The notes: generated from the letters alone by a model not told the origin. 64,000 nucleotides of DNA from Bradyrhizobium sp. MOS003 (GCF_003020125.1 NZ_PYFW01000012.1:62001-126000); one strand, 5' to 3'. Positions 26,885 to 35,216 are shown, numbered from the stretch's first letter. Made by a program: numbers and translations.

Positions 26885-28417
26885 ATGAAACACATCCTGG
26901 ACGCCCTTGAAGATCGTCGCGCCGGCGCAAAGCTCGGCGGCGGGGAGAAGCGCATCGAGGCTCAGCACGCCCGCGGCAAGCTGACCGCGCGCGAGCGCAT
27001 CGAGCTGCTGCTCGACAAGGGGTCGTTCGAGGAATTCGACATGTTCGTCGAGCACCGCTCCACCGAGTTCGGCATGGAGAAGAACAAGGTGCCCGGCGAC
27101 GGCGTCGTTACGGGATGGGGCACCGTCAACGGCCGCAAGACGTTTGTCTTCGCCAAGGATTTCACCGTGTTCGGCGGCTCGCTCTCCGAGACCCACGCGC
27201 TGAAGATCACCAAGCTGCAGGACATGGCGATGAAGGCGCGGGCGCCCATCATCGGCCTCTATGACGCGGGCGGCGCCCGCATCCAGGAAGGCGTCGCCGC
27301 GCTCGCCGGCTACTCCTACGTGTTCCGTCGCAACGTGCTCGCCTCGGGCGTGATCCCGCAGATCTCCGTCATCATGGGCCCCTGCGCCGGCGGCGACGTC
27401 TATTCGCCCGCCATGACCGACTTCATCTTCATGGTGAAGAACACCAGCTACATGTTCGTCACCGGCCCCGACGTGGTGAAGACCGTCACCAACGAGGTCG
27501 TCACCGCCGAGGAGCTCGGCGGTGCCTCGGTGCACGCGACGCGCTCCTCGATCGCCGACGGCGCCTTCGACAACGACGTCGAGACGCTGTTGCAGATGCG
27601 TCGCCTGATCGACTTCCTGCCGTCCAACAACAGTGACGGCGTGCCGGAATGGCCGAGCTTCGACGATATCGAGCGGGTCGACATGTCCCTGGACACGTTG
27701 ATCCCCGACAATCCGAACAAGCCCTACGACATGAAGGAGCTGATCCTCAAGGTCGTGGACGAGGGCGATTTCTTCGAGATCGCAGATGCGTTCGCCAAGA
27801 ACATCGTCACCGGCTTCGGCCGCATCGCGGGACGTACTGTCGGCTTCGTCGCGAACCAGCCGATGGTGCTGGCCGGCGTGCTCGATTCTGATGCCTCCCG
27901 CAAGGCCGCGCGCTTCGTCCGCTTCTGCGATGCCTTCAACATCCCGATCGTCACCTTCGTCGACGTGCCGGGCTTCCTGCCGGGCACCGCGCAGGAATAT
28001 GGCGGCCTGATCAAGCACGGCGCGAAGCTCTTGTTCGCCTATTCGCAGTGCACCGTGCCGCTGGTGACCATCATCACCCGCAAGGCCTATGGCGGCGCCT
28101 TCGACGTCATGGCCTCCAAGGAGATCGGCGCCGACATGAACTACGCCTGGCCGACCGCCCAGATCGCGGTGATGGGCGCCAAGGGCGCGGTCGAGATCAT
28201 CTTCCGCTCCGACATCGGCGACCCCGACAAGATCGCCGCCCGCACCAAGGAATACGAGGATCGTTTCCTGTCGCCCTTCATTGCCGCCGAGCGCGGCTAC
28301 ATCGACGACGTCATCATGCCGCACTCGACGCGGAAGCGCATCGCACGGGCGCTGTCGATGCTGAAGGATAAGAAGGTGGAAACGCCGGCGAAGAAGCACG
28401 ACAATTTGCCGTTGTGA
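26885..28417 (+). CDS. pccB: Propionyl-CoA carboxylase beta chain (carboxyltransferase)
   Basis: The beta subunit transfers carboxyl from biotin to propionyl-CoA, giving methylmalonyl-CoA. The 510-residue protein has the two crotonase-like halves. The first has GLYDAGGARIQEGVAALAGY and IMGPCAGGDVYSPAMTDF. The second has VDVPGFLPGTAQEYGGLIKH and ITRKAYGGAFDVMASKEIGA, the acyl-CoA oxyanion loops. It starts at 26885 behind a GGGAG site. No biotin carboxylase gene is adjacent, so the alpha subunit must be elsewhere. Confidence 0.95.
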   Translation: MKHILDALEDRRAGAKLGGGEKRIEAQHARGKLTARERIELLLDKGSFEEFDMFVEHRSTEFGMEKNKVPGDGVVTGWGTVNGRKTFVFAKDFTVFGGSLSETHALKITKLQDMAMKARAPIIGLYDAGGARIQEGVAALAGYSYVFRRNVLASGVIPQISVIMGPCAGGDVYSPAMTDFIFMVKNTSYMFVTGPDVVKTVTNEVVTAEELGGASVHATRSSIADGAFDNDVETLLQMRRLIDFLPSNNSDGVPEWPSFDDIERVDMSLDTLIPDNPNKPYDMKELILKVVDEGDFFEIADAFAKNIVTGFGRIAGRTVGFVANQPMVLAGVLDSDASRKAARFVRFCDAFNIPIVTFVDVPGFLPGTAQEYGGLIKHGAKLLFAYSQCTVPLVTIITRKAYGGAFDVMASKEIGADMNYAWPTAQIAVMGAKGAVEIIFRSDIGDPDKIAARTKEYEDRFLSPFIAAERGYIDDVIMPHSTRKRIARALSMLKDKKVETPAKKHDNLPL

Positions 28418-28432
28418 GGGAAGGGCACGCCG

Positions 28433-28975
28433 GTGGCAATTTGGCGTCGTCGATCGAGATCATGGCGGCGCGCCATTGGATCGTGCGGCTTGATATTGGG
28501 CGTGTTGTCCGCAGTCCTGGCGATGGACAAATCATGCTTTGCCCAGGACGCCGAGATGACCGTCACCGCCCGCACGTCGGAAGAGACCGTTATCGAAGGC
28601 TACGCCGACGCCGACAATAAGTGTGCACCGGTCGAGCTTCCCCGGCTCTTGCTCCTGAAGTCACCGGAACATGGGGTCGTCTGTTATCGCATCGAGGATT
28701 TCGAGGTGGCGGGCGACTCGGGAGGGGATCAGGCATGTATCGGGCGCTGGGTCCGCGGCATAAGCGTGTTCTATCTGGCTCGATCTGGTTACAGCGGGCC
28801 GGATAGTCTCCGGTACGAAGCAGTCACGGATCGAAGGCGGGACAGGGTGGCTGTTCGCGTCACGGTATTGCCCGGCCTCGGAAACGATTCCGATGCGGCC
28901 AGCCTTGGTGCTTCTCCGCGCGAGTCCGCTATGTCGCCTGGGCCTATTCCTGCATGCGTTGTGCCGGTGTCTTAG
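28433..28975 (+). CDS. Hypothetical secreted protein
   Basis: The frame from GTG 28433 encodes 180 residues. It has a basic N-terminus and a hydrophobic segment (GLILGVLSAVLAM) that looks like a signal peptide ending near SCFAQD. The mature part is short, with Ig-like or Big-like features (ISVFYLARSGYSGPDSLRYE). This resembles the cadherin/BIG repeats in which a Y-x-G-x-D-x-F/L motif recurs. The exact start is uncertain because there is no ATG before the hydrophobic core. Confidence 0.6.
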   Translation: MAIWRRRSRSWRRAIGSCGLILGVLSAVLAMDKSCFAQDAEMTVTARTSEETVIEGYADADNKCAPVELPRLLLLKSPEHGVVCYRIEDFEVAGDSGGDQACIGRWVRGISVFYLARSGYSGPDSLRYEAVTDRRRDRVAVRVTVLPGLGNDSDAASLGASPRESAMSPGPIPACVVPVS

Positions 28976-29036
28976 GCGGTCGCGTGCTCTCTAATTAAAG
29001 TTCGTTTGTTCCCCGCACGGTTCGCTCGCAAATCTG

Positions 29037-29384
29037 ATGGCCGAAAACGATCCGACCGACGAAATTTCCGACATCGAAGATCGCATCGAGCGGCTCGCCG
29101 AGATCGCCGAGCGGTGCCGGAAGTACATCCTGGCGTCCAAGATCGCGATCGGCGGTGGTGCGGCGCTGTTGTTGGTGACGATCCTCGGTGTGTTCAGCTT
29201 CGGTCAGACCGCAGCTCTCGGGTCGATTGCGTTGGTGCTCGGCGGGATTGTTTCGCTTGGCTCGAACGTCAGCACGTTGCGCCAAACGGACGATGCCATC
29301 AGGGTCGCGGAGGCGCGGCGCGCGGCGTTGATCGGGAGCATCGATCTGCGCGTCGTCGCCGATGCGCCGCTGAAGCTGGTGTGA
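29037..29384 (+). CDS. Small two-segment membrane protein, unknown function
   Basis: The 115-residue protein has an acidic N-terminal coiled coil (DEISDIEDRIERLAEIAERC) and two adjacent membrane helices (KIAIGGGAALLLVTILGVF and AALGSIALVLGGIVSLG). A short helical tail follows. No family was recognised. Confidence 0.7.
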   Translation: MAENDPTDEISDIEDRIERLAEIAERCRKYILASKIAIGGGAALLLVTILGVFSFGQTAALGSIALVLGGIVSLGSNVSTLRQTDDAIRVAEARRAALIGSIDLRVVADAPLKLV

Positions 29385-29405
29385 CGCGCCCGGCGCCGGC
29401 ACGCA

Positions 29406-29558
29406 TCACGCGGCGGTCTTGAGCGTCAGCTCCGACAATTCGGTGCGGCATTCGGCGGCAAAGGCTTGAAGCCGATCGGCGGTCTGCCGGTCGAGGATGG
29501 CTTTGGCCAGCCGCTCGGCGCGGGCGATCTGTCGCTTCAGATATTCGATGCGGATCAT
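29406..29558 (-). CDS. Small 50-residue protein, hypothetical
   Basis: Reading leftward from ATG at 29556-29558 gives 50 residues beginning MIRIEYLKRQIARAERLAKA and ending in TLKTAA before TGA. AGGTGACCC precedes the start. The charged amphipathic composition, intact frame and GC3-rich codons support a real gene. Similar short proteins of the form MIRIEYLKRQ are common in Bradyrhizobium. The function is unknown. Confidence 0.65.
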   Translation of the reverse strand: MIRIEYLKRQIARAERLAKAILDRQTADRLQAFAAECRTELSELTLKTAA

Positions 29559-29630
29559 GGGTCACCTTTCGAACTGCGTCCTTTCGGTGGTGACTGTATG
29601 CCGGGCACGGAATTGACTATGTGAGGCGGA

Positions 29631-30284
29631 TCACGTTTCACGCGCCTTATCCGCCGCGGCGAAATGCGCCATCTGGTCGGCATGGGCCTTGGCGAAAGCG
29701 GGGCGGCCGGTGGCGCGCGCGACGTAGGCGCGGCAGGCGGGGCTGTCCGCCAGTCCGTCGAAGCCATCGACGACGCGGAGCACGTCCGCCATCAGGATGT
29801 CGGCGACGGAGAAGGAGCCTGCCAGCCATTCGTGGCCGGCCAGCACAGGCTCGAGATGCTTGAGGCGCTGCTTGAGGAAGTCATCGACGAATTTCCACGC
29901 CGCCGTATCGGTCGGATGTCCCATGAACTTCGACATTCCCCAGGGCAGACTCGCCATCTCCACCGAATTGAGCGCTGCGAACACCCATTCCGTCGTCTCG
30001 GCGCGACCGCGCGGATCGGACGGCATCAGCTTCGCGCTGAGCCCGCCGAGATGCAGCAGGATCGCGCCGGTCTCGAAGATCGAGAGGTCGCCATCGGTCA
30101 GCCACGGCACCTGGCCAAACGGCTGGTGTGCGAAATGTGCGGCGCCGCGATCGTCGAACGGGGCGCTCGCGACGCGATAGGGCAAGGCGGCCTCTTCGAG
30201 CGCCCAGCGCACGCGGAGGTCGCGCACGAACCCGCGCGGCGCTTGGGGAACCCAATTGAAGGTGGTCAGGGTAAGGCCGGCCAT
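29631..30284 (-). CDS. Glutathione S-transferase family protein
   Basis: The 217-residue protein has an N-terminal thioredoxin-like domain with the cis-Pro region GQVPWLTDGDLSIFETGAIL and a helical C domain (HEWLAGSFSVADILMADVLR). The helical domain contains the conserved N-capping box Ser-x-x-Asp. Substrate is unknown. The start at 30284 opens MAGLTLTTFNWVPQAPRGFV. Confidence 0.88.
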   Translation of the reverse strand: MAGLTLTTFNWVPQAPRGFVRDLRVRWALEEAALPYRVASAPFDDRGAAHFAHQPFGQVPWLTDGDLSIFETGAILLHLGGLSAKLMPSDPRGRAETTEWVFAALNSVEMASLPWGMSKFMGHPTDTAAWKFVDDFLKQRLKHLEPVLAGHEWLAGSFSVADILMADVLRVVDGFDGLADSPACRAYVARATGRPAFAKAHADQMAHFAAADKARET

Positions 30285-30432
30285 TTGCTGTCTCCATGTC
30301 CTGATTCAAAAAATGTCCTGTTTCGAAACAAAGGACGAGCGAAGGGCGCCCGTTCCGACACCGGTGCCAACTCTTTTTTGCCGCCGGTCACTCGAGCGGC
30401 TAAGCTCGCCGCAAACAACAGGAGGAAATCCG

Positions 30433-30747
30433 ATGCCGGCAGCTTTCTTCGTCGTCCGTGCCACCGTCGCCGATCCCGCCAGGCGCGCCGCGTTCGACAG
30501 ATGGTACGAGACGGAACATGTGCCCGACGCGGTGAAGGCATTCGGCGTGAGCAAGGCGTGGCGGTTCTGGAGCCTCGATGATCCCGCGCTGCATCAGGCG
30601 ATGTATCAGTTCGATGACGAGGCCAAGCTTGCGGCGATGCTGAAGGGCGATGCGCTCAATCAGCTCGTCGCCGATTTCAACCGCGACTGGCCCGACGTCA
30701 AGCGCTCGCGCGAGACGCTGGTGCTGGCGCAGGAGTTTTCCAAATAG
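30433..30747 (+). CDS. Small dimeric alpha/beta-barrel protein (EthD-like)
   Basis: The 104-residue product (AFFVVRATVADPARRAAFDR, WYETEHVPDAVKAFGVSKAW) matches the EthD/ABM-type ferredoxin-like fold: a beta strand, then WYxxEHVPD, then a helix. A clear AGGAGGAAAT ribosome-binding site precedes ATG 30433. It is divergent from the GST gene. The function is probably a small enzyme or stress-related protein. Confidence 0.75.
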   Translation: MPAAFFVVRATVADPARRAAFDRWYETEHVPDAVKAFGVSKAWRFWSLDDPALHQAMYQFDDEAKLAAMLKGDALNQLVADFNRDWPDVKRSRETLVLAQEFSK

Positions 30748-30861
30748 GGCGCACCGAATGTTCGCCTCGCAACGAATCTGAACACGCGATTCAGCCTTGG
30801 TTCATGTCGTCACCGCGACACTTCCTCTGCATCACTTGCCAGATAGCCTAGAGGACATGTC

Positions 30862-31143
30862 ATGGAGCGCCGGAACTTTTTGAAACTTGCATTGGGTGTG
30901 ACGGCGGGCGCCGCCGTCTTTGCCGCGACCGCGCAGGCCGCGCCATTGTCGCCGCAGTCGGTCGGCGATCCCGCGCGCATGCCGCAAGGCAATCCCGACG
31001 CTCATCCTGCCGTCACCACCAGCGAGGAAGCCGGCAAGCTTGCGCCCGAACAGGTGCACTGGCATGGCCATCACCGCCACTGGGGCTGGCACCGCCGTCA
31101 TTGGCGCCGGCATCACCGGCGCTGGCACCGTCGCCATTGGTAA
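30862..31143 (+). CDS. Tat-signal protein with His/Trp/Arg-rich C-terminal tail
   Basis: The 93-residue product has a twin-arginine signal (ERRNFLKLALGVTAGAAVFA, cleaved after AQA). A short linker follows, then a 30-residue tail dominated by H, R and W (HWHGHHRHWGWHRRHWRR). The tail could bind metals, heme or anionic polymers. Tat export suggests the protein folds or binds a cofactor before export. No catalytic domain exists. Similar small proteins occur in Bradyrhizobium without a known role. Confidence 0.75.
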   Translation: MERRNFLKLALGVTAGAAVFAATAQAAPLSPQSVGDPARMPQGNPDAHPAVTTSEEAGKLAPEQVHWHGHHRHWGWHRRHWRRHHRRWHRRHW

Positions 31144-31254
31144 GCAGCGGCAAGCCGCGAATTGGACGGGGATCGCAGCCGCGGTCCCCGTTTCGACTCG
31201 AGGCCGCTCAAATTCGAAGGCGGACGAATCGTCGGCAGCAAGCCTCAAACGAAA

Positions 31255-31285
31255 ATGGCCGCGCAGGCTGAACCTGCGCGGCCAT
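31255..31285 (-). terminator. Terminator hairpin of the downstream minus-strand gene
   Basis: A perfect 13-bp inverted repeat, ATGGCCGCGCAGG and CCTGCGCGGCCAT with loop CTGAA, is followed on the minus strand by TTTTCGTTTG. It lies just after the stop of the minus-strand gene at 31303. Confidence 0.75.
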
Positions 31286-31302
31286 CTTGCGATGCAAGGA
31301 GA

Positions 31303-31551
31303 TCAGAACGGGCGGCAGCGGCCGGCGTACCAGCGGAAGCCATAGGGGCACACGCGCGCGCGGGGCACGACGACGACCGGCGGGGCTACATAGACGGGGG
31401 CCGGGCGTACCACGACCGCGCCGCGCATCGGGCGGCAATGTCCATAGGGACCGCGATAGAACCCTCGGCCGCAGCCCTCGGCGGCGCTGGCGGCCTCGCT
31501 GAAACCGACGACCGCGCTGGCGAGCATGGCGGCGGCAAACAGGTATTTCAT
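31303..31551 (-). CDS. Small secreted GCG_CRPN-type cysteine/glycine protein
   Basis: The 82-residue product has a signal peptide (MKYLFAAAMLASAVVGFSEA). The mature chain has CGRGFYRGPYGHCRP, a Val/Pro-rich hinge (VRPAPVYVAPPVVVVPRARV), and a second C-x-Y-G-x-x-x-x-x-x-x-x-C unit (CPYGFRWYAGRCRPF). Paired cysteines in an aromatic and Gly context are typical of this small secreted family of Rhizobiales. The function is unknown. A strong terminator follows. Confidence 0.75.
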   Translation of the reverse strand: MKYLFAAAMLASAVVGFSEAASAAEGCGRGFYRGPYGHCRPMRGAVVVRPAPVYVAPPVVVVPRARVCPYGFRWYAGRCRPF

Positions 31552-31743
31552 ATGATCTTCCTTCTCGTCCTTGGAGCAAGTCTTTGGCGGCTTGGCGCGC
31601 GTGGCGCACAATGAATCAAAAGACACGATTCGACATGTTAAAATTCTGCAAGCATGCCGACCCGGCGCGATCCAACCTGCCAATCATGGCCTGAACGCGG
31701 CATGAACGTTGTCCGCGTACGGCTTCATGCGACGCGGATGGCG

Positions 31744-31825
31744 CTGGAGCCCGTCCGATGAATCGGAGCGGCTGCAGGTTCTTGTTTGACGCGAACGGCA
31801 TCCACTTCGCTCGACAACGCTCTAG
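31744..31825 (-). repeat. Palindromic repeat D, copy 1
   Basis: On the minus strand this reads CTAGAGCGTTGTCGAGCGAA, then GTGGATGCCGTTCGCGTCAA, and ends CCGATTCATCGG. It matches the second copy at 51828-51916 over most of its length. The terminal CTAG supplies the TAG stop of the adjacent alpha/beta hydrolase gene (31822-31824). Confidence 0.8.
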
Positions 31826-32832
31826 CGGCCGAGGAAGCCCAGCACCAACTCCTTGTACCTGTCCGGAGCCTCCAGGAAGACCAAATGGCCGGTGTCCGGA
31901 ATGACCTCAGCTCGCGCATTTGGCATCTTCGCCGCAAATGCCTTCGCCAGCTCGGCGTTCTGACCCATTCTGGGCCGTAGTGCTTCCGGCGCGTTCGGCC
32001 GGCCCGGCGCGTTGTGGTCGTCGGCGCCCATGATGAACAGCGTGGGTTCGGTGACCAGGGGAATCTCATGCGCGACCGGCTCGCGATAGATCATCTGCCC
32101 GGAGCTGACGAAGGCGCGCAGCCAGCGCGGGTAGTCGGGGCTCCCCTTGATGTTGAAGCGGGCGTCGATATACGGCGTGATCGCATCAGGCGGCAGCTTG
32201 ATTGCGTAGTTGGTTTGCAGCTGCTTGCGATAGCCGTCGGCGGTGAGCTTGTCCTCGGTCGCAATGATCGCCTCGGTCGGCGTCGGCGGCACGTAGAGGC
32301 GGTAGTCCTCCAGCCCGATCGGCGCAGTCAGCACGAGGTGGGCGACGCGATCAGGGTAGGCGCGGGCGATGCGCACACCCAGCATTCCCCCGAGTGAATG
32401 GGCGACGATGTCGGCCTTGTTGATCTGCAAGTGATCGAGCAGCGCGATGGTGTTGCGCGCCAGCGTGTCGAAATGCAGCTCGCCCGCAGGTTTGGAGGAT
32501 TTGCCGAAGCCGATCTGGTCCGGGACCACGACGCGGTACCCGGCGTCGTTGAGCATCCTGATGACAGGGGCCCAATAGCTCGATGGAAAATTGCGCCCAT
32601 GTAGCAGCACCACGGTGCGGCCGTTCGGTTGTGCAGGCGCGACGTCCATGTAGGCCATGCTGAGCTGCTCGCCGTCGTTGACGAGCGGCAATTGGTGCAC
32701 GGGATAGGGATAGGCATAACCCTCGAGTGCGATGCCATAGGGCTCGCGTGGGTGCGTGTCTGCGGCGTGCGCGGTGGTGAGCAGGGAAGCAAGAAGAGCG
32801 GCGGCGAGGGCGGCCGGGACGATGCGGATCAT
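31822..32832 (-). CDS. Secreted alpha/beta hydrolase
   Basis: The 336-residue protein has a signal peptide (PAALAAALLASLLTTAHA). Its alpha/beta-hydrolase domain has the oxyanion HGRNFPSSYW, the nucleophile elbow AHSLGG, the Asp region FIMGADDHN, and catalytic His in IPDTGHLVF. It resembles haloperoxidase/epoxide hydrolase-like lipases, but the substrate is unknown. Its stop codon lies inside intergenic repeat D. Confidence 0.88.
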   Translation of the reverse strand: MIRIVPAALAAALLASLLTTAHAADTHPREPYGIALEGYAYPYPVHQLPLVNDGEQLSMAYMDVAPAQPNGRTVVLLHGRNFPSSYWAPVIRMLNDAGYRVVVPDQIGFGKSSKPAGELHFDTLARNTIALLDHLQINKADIVAHSLGGMLGVRIARAYPDRVAHLVLTAPIGLEDYRLYVPPTPTEAIIATEDKLTADGYRKQLQTNYAIKLPPDAITPYIDARFNIKGSPDYPRWLRAFVSSGQMIYREPVAHEIPLVTEPTLFIMGADDHNAPGRPNAPEALRPRMGQNAELAKAFAAKMPNARAEVIPDTGHLVFLEAPDRYKELVLGFLGR

Positions 32833-32954
32833 GGTGGGTCTCTAACGGTCACGGAATGACCGTTCGCACAAGCGTGTGGATGGCCGGGTCAAGCCCGGCC
32901 ACGACGAGAGTGGGAGTTCACACGCAAATGTGCGACGTCACGCGAATGGCGTGA

Positions 32955-33005
32955 TCAGTCCTTCCCGTCGCCGAACAGCGCGGCAAACTGCTTCTCACCG
33001 GTGCG
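32955..33005 (-). pseudogene. Remnant of the C-terminus of an ArsR-type regulator
   Basis: On the minus strand this encodes RTGEKQFAALFGDGKD followed by TGA. The intact regulator at 33633-34331 ends RTGEKQFAALFGNDAG. The underlying 36 bases at 32970-33005 are identical to 33648-33683. Only this C-terminal end is present, so it is a broken paralogue or a partial duplication. Confidence 0.75.
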
Positions 33006-33056
33006 CATCCCGGGCATTGTTGTGCCGGTGGCGGGTGGAGGAAGCGTTTGGACGCA

Positions 33057-33563
33057 TCATTCGATCTTCCGCGAGGTCTCGAAATTGCCGTCGGTATTCA
33101 TCGTGTACAAATGCTTCAAGCGGCCGCCTTCGCCGAGCAGGTAGTAGTGATTGCCGATGACGCCGGTTTCGTTGCGCGCGCCGCGGAAGACGATGAGACG
33201 GCTGCTGGCACGGCTGACTACGGCGTCGAAATCGTCGCCGACCTCCCGCCAGCCGGACACCGTGAACAGCTCGGTGATGCGGCCGGTGCGGGCATCCAGC
33301 AATACGGGTGCGACGCAGGCCGAACCGCAGGGCAGCTTGACGACGTAATAGTGGCCGGCCGCGCTGATCTTGTCGTCACCGATGGCGTGATCAAACTGCT
33401 CGCGAACGTCGCGCAAATATTGGTTGTGCAGGCGCGGCCTCGCCGGTTTTCCGGTGAAGACCTTGGCCGGATAGTCGGCGAATTTGGGAACGATATCCGC
33501 ATGGGCCGGCAGGATGTGCCCCGCAATGAGCAGGGCAGGAAGCAGAAATAGCAGGCGGTACAT
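33057..33563 (-). CDS. Hypothetical secreted protein
   Basis: The 168-residue product has a signal peptide (YRLLFLLPALLIAGHILPAH) and a mature domain with DHAIGDDKISAAGHYYVVKL, a CGSAC pair, and repeated aromatic strands. It suggests a small beta-rich secreted protein, but no family is recognised. It sits between the two copies of the 36-base repeat belonging to the ArsR-type gene, so it may have been inserted or duplicated together with it. Confidence 0.68.
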   Translation of the reverse strand: MYRLLFLLPALLIAGHILPAHADIVPKFADYPAKVFTGKPARPRLHNQYLRDVREQFDHAIGDDKISAAGHYYVVKLPCGSACVAPVLLDARTGRITELFTVSGWREVGDDFDAVVSRASSRLIVFRGARNETGVIGNHYYLLGEGGRLKHLYTMNTDGNFETSRKIE

Positions 33564-33632
33564 GGGGGTCTCGAAAGCGTCCTCGCCCCGATTGGTCGCC
33601 CGGCGGGGCGAATGGTTCAAGAGTTGCGAGGG

Positions 33633-34331
33633 TTAGCCAGCATCATTGCCGAACAGCGCGGCAAACTGCTTCTCACCGGTGCGGGTGAAGTTGACGACGC
33701 GGCTGCCGGGCGTGGCGTCGCGCGCCGCCCATTTCAGCTCCGCGAAGCGATGCATCATGGCGGCCCCCAGCGTGCCCGCGAGATGATGGCGCCGCTCGCT
33801 CCAGTCGAGGCAGGCCTTGCACACCGGGCGGCGCGGATGGGCCAGCATGTCGGGCGAGATCTGCAGATGTTTGGCCAGGAAGCGCTCGCCTTCGGGCGTC
33901 AGCTCGATGTCCTGCTTCTTCTGCCTGATCAGGTTTCGCGTGCGCAGGCTATCCAGCATCTGCACGCCGAGATCACCGGCCAGATGGTCGTAGCAGATCC
34001 GCGCGCGACGCAACGCCGGATCCTTCGGCCCGGTGCGCACTCGCATGTGGCCCGTGCGCGCTGCAAGCCCCGCAAGTCCCTCGAGCACGCCGGCGACATC
34101 GTCGTCGGTGAGGCGGTAGTAGCGGTGCCGGCCCTGCTTCTCCGGTTCGATCAGTCCGCCGGCCTCGAGTTTTGAAAGGTGCGAGCTCGCGGTCTGCGGC
34201 GTGATGCCGGCCTCCTGCGCCAGCTCGCTCGCGGTGAGCGCGCGGCCGTTCATCAGCGCGGTGAGCATGTTGGCGCGCGCTGGATCGCCGACCAGCGAGG
34301 CGACCAGGGCGATGTCAGGACCTGATTTCAT
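33633..34331 (-). CDS. ArsR-family winged-helix transcriptional regulator with C-terminal domain
   Basis: The 232-residue regulator has an N-terminal ArsR helix-turn-helix (GDPARANMLTALMNGRALTA, ELAQEAGITPQTASSHLSKL) and a C-terminal domain (YDHLAGDLGVQMLDSL) containing a C-K-A-C pair that could bind metal or sense redox state. It is divergent from the NIPSNAP/monooxygenase/PEP-mutase-like genes, which are its likely targets. The MKSGPDIAL start at 34331 places the HTH at its normal position. A longer frame adds no conserved residues. Confidence 0.85.
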   Translation of the reverse strand: MKSGPDIALVASLVGDPARANMLTALMNGRALTASELAQEAGITPQTASSHLSKLEAGGLIEPEKQGRHRYYRLTDDDVAGVLEGLAGLAARTGHMRVRTGPKDPALRRARICYDHLAGDLGVQMLDSLRTRNLIRQKKQDIELTPEGERFLAKHLQISPDMLAHPRRPVCKACLDWSERRHHLAGTLGAAMMHRFAELKWAARDATPGSRVVNFTRTGEKQFAALFGNDAG

Positions 34332-34390
34332 GCTTCGATGGTAGCCGAAGCATTGTAGTCGGGCAAGGGCGTAGCGTGTTGCCACAAACT

Positions 34391-34428
34391 CGTCATTGCG
34401 AGCGAAGCGAAGCAATCCAGACTGCTTC
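34391..34428. repeat. Half-copy of the CGTCATTGCGAG repeat family
   Basis: CGTCATTGCGAGCGAAGCGA and the following AGCAATCCAGACTGCTTC match the left arm and inner part of the palindromic element at 20426-20512. It lies in the promoter region between the ArsR-type regulator and the NIPSNAP gene. Confidence 0.75.
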
Positions 34429-34479
34429 AGCGGCGACGGTGTCGCTTTGTCCTTTATAACGACCAATCAGGAGCCGCGC

Positions 34480-34788
34480 ATGTCCGTCACCGTCTTCATC
34501 CGCTACCAGATCGACCCGTTCAAGCGCGCGCAGTTCGAGGACTATGCGAAGCGCTGGCTCACCATCATCCCGAAATGCGGCGGCGACCTGATCGGCTATT
34601 TCATGCCGCATGAAGGCACCAACAACATCGCTTCCGCGCTGATCAGCTTCGAGAGTCTGGCCGCCTATGAAGCCTATCGCGCCCGGCTGCGGCAGGACGC
34701 GGAGGGCATGGCGAATTTCCATTTCGCCGAGGAACACAAATTCATCCTCGCCGAAGAACGCACATTCCTGCGCAAGGTGGTATTGTAA
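34480..34788 (+). CDS. NIPSNAP family protein
   Basis: The 102-residue product (VTVFIRYQIDPFKRAQFEDY, WLTIIPKCGGDLIGYFMPHE, SALISFESLAAYEAYRARL) has the ferredoxin-like NIPSNAP/dimeric alpha-beta-barrel pattern with the conserved helix after RYQI. ATG 34480 follows CAGGAG. It is followed 24 bases later by another dimeric-barrel gene. The ArsR-type regulator upstream is divergent. Confidence 0.83.
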   Translation: MSVTVFIRYQIDPFKRAQFEDYAKRWLTIIPKCGGDLIGYFMPHEGTNNIASALISFESLAAYEAYRARLRQDAEGMANFHFAEEHKFILAEERTFLRKVVL

Positions 34789-34812
34789 GCGAAGCAGCAG
34801 CAGGAGATGCCC

Positions 34813-35163
34813 ATGATCGCCGTGATCTTCGAGGTCTGGCCGAAGCCGGAACACCGCCAGGACTATTTCGACCTCGCCGCCGATTTGAAGCCGATCCTGC
34901 AAACCATCGACGGCTTCATCTCGGTCGAGCGTTTCGAGAGCCTGACCGACAAGGGCAAGATCCTGTCGGTGTCGTTCTGGCGCGACGAGGCCGCAGTGCA
35001 GGCTTGGCGCAACACGATGGAGCACCGCCGGACGCAAGCGAAGGGCAGGGCGCAGATCTTCGCCGACTATCATTTGCGCATTGCCAGCGTCGTCAGGGAC
35101 TACAGCATGACCGATCGCGAGCAGGCGCCGAAGGACAGCCGCGCCGTGCACGACGCGCACTAG
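34813..35163 (+). CDS. Antibiotic biosynthesis monooxygenase (ABM) domain protein
   Basis: The 116-residue ABM-type protein (MIAVIFEVWPKPEHRQDYFD, LKPILQTIDGFISVERFESL, GKILSVSFWRDEAAVQAWRN) has the heme- or quinone-monooxygenase fold, including the W-R-x-x-x-E-H-R-x region. A start six bases upstream (34807) is possible, but the CAGGAG site is better spaced for 34813. It is probably cotranscribed with the NIPSNAP gene and the PEP-mutase-like gene. Confidence 0.82.
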   Translation: MIAVIFEVWPKPEHRQDYFDLAADLKPILQTIDGFISVERFESLTDKGKILSVSFWRDEAAVQAWRNTMEHRRTQAKGRAQIFADYHLRIASVVRDYSMTDREQAPKDSRAVHDAH

Positions 35164-35216
35164 CGCGTTGAGCAGCGTGCGCCTATGTCTGCGCGGCCAA
35201 CAAGGGGAGAAGAAAC

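Noticed and set aside
26861..28399. 512-codon minus-strand frame opposite pccB
   Set aside because: Shadow of pccB. The plus strand has catalytic and family motifs along its entire length.
26885..28417. Acetyl-CoA carboxylase carboxyltransferase instead of propionyl-CoA carboxylase
   Set aside because: The single-chain 510-residue form and the VDVPGFLPGTAQEYGG region match PccB-type subunits rather than the split AccA/AccD enzyme.
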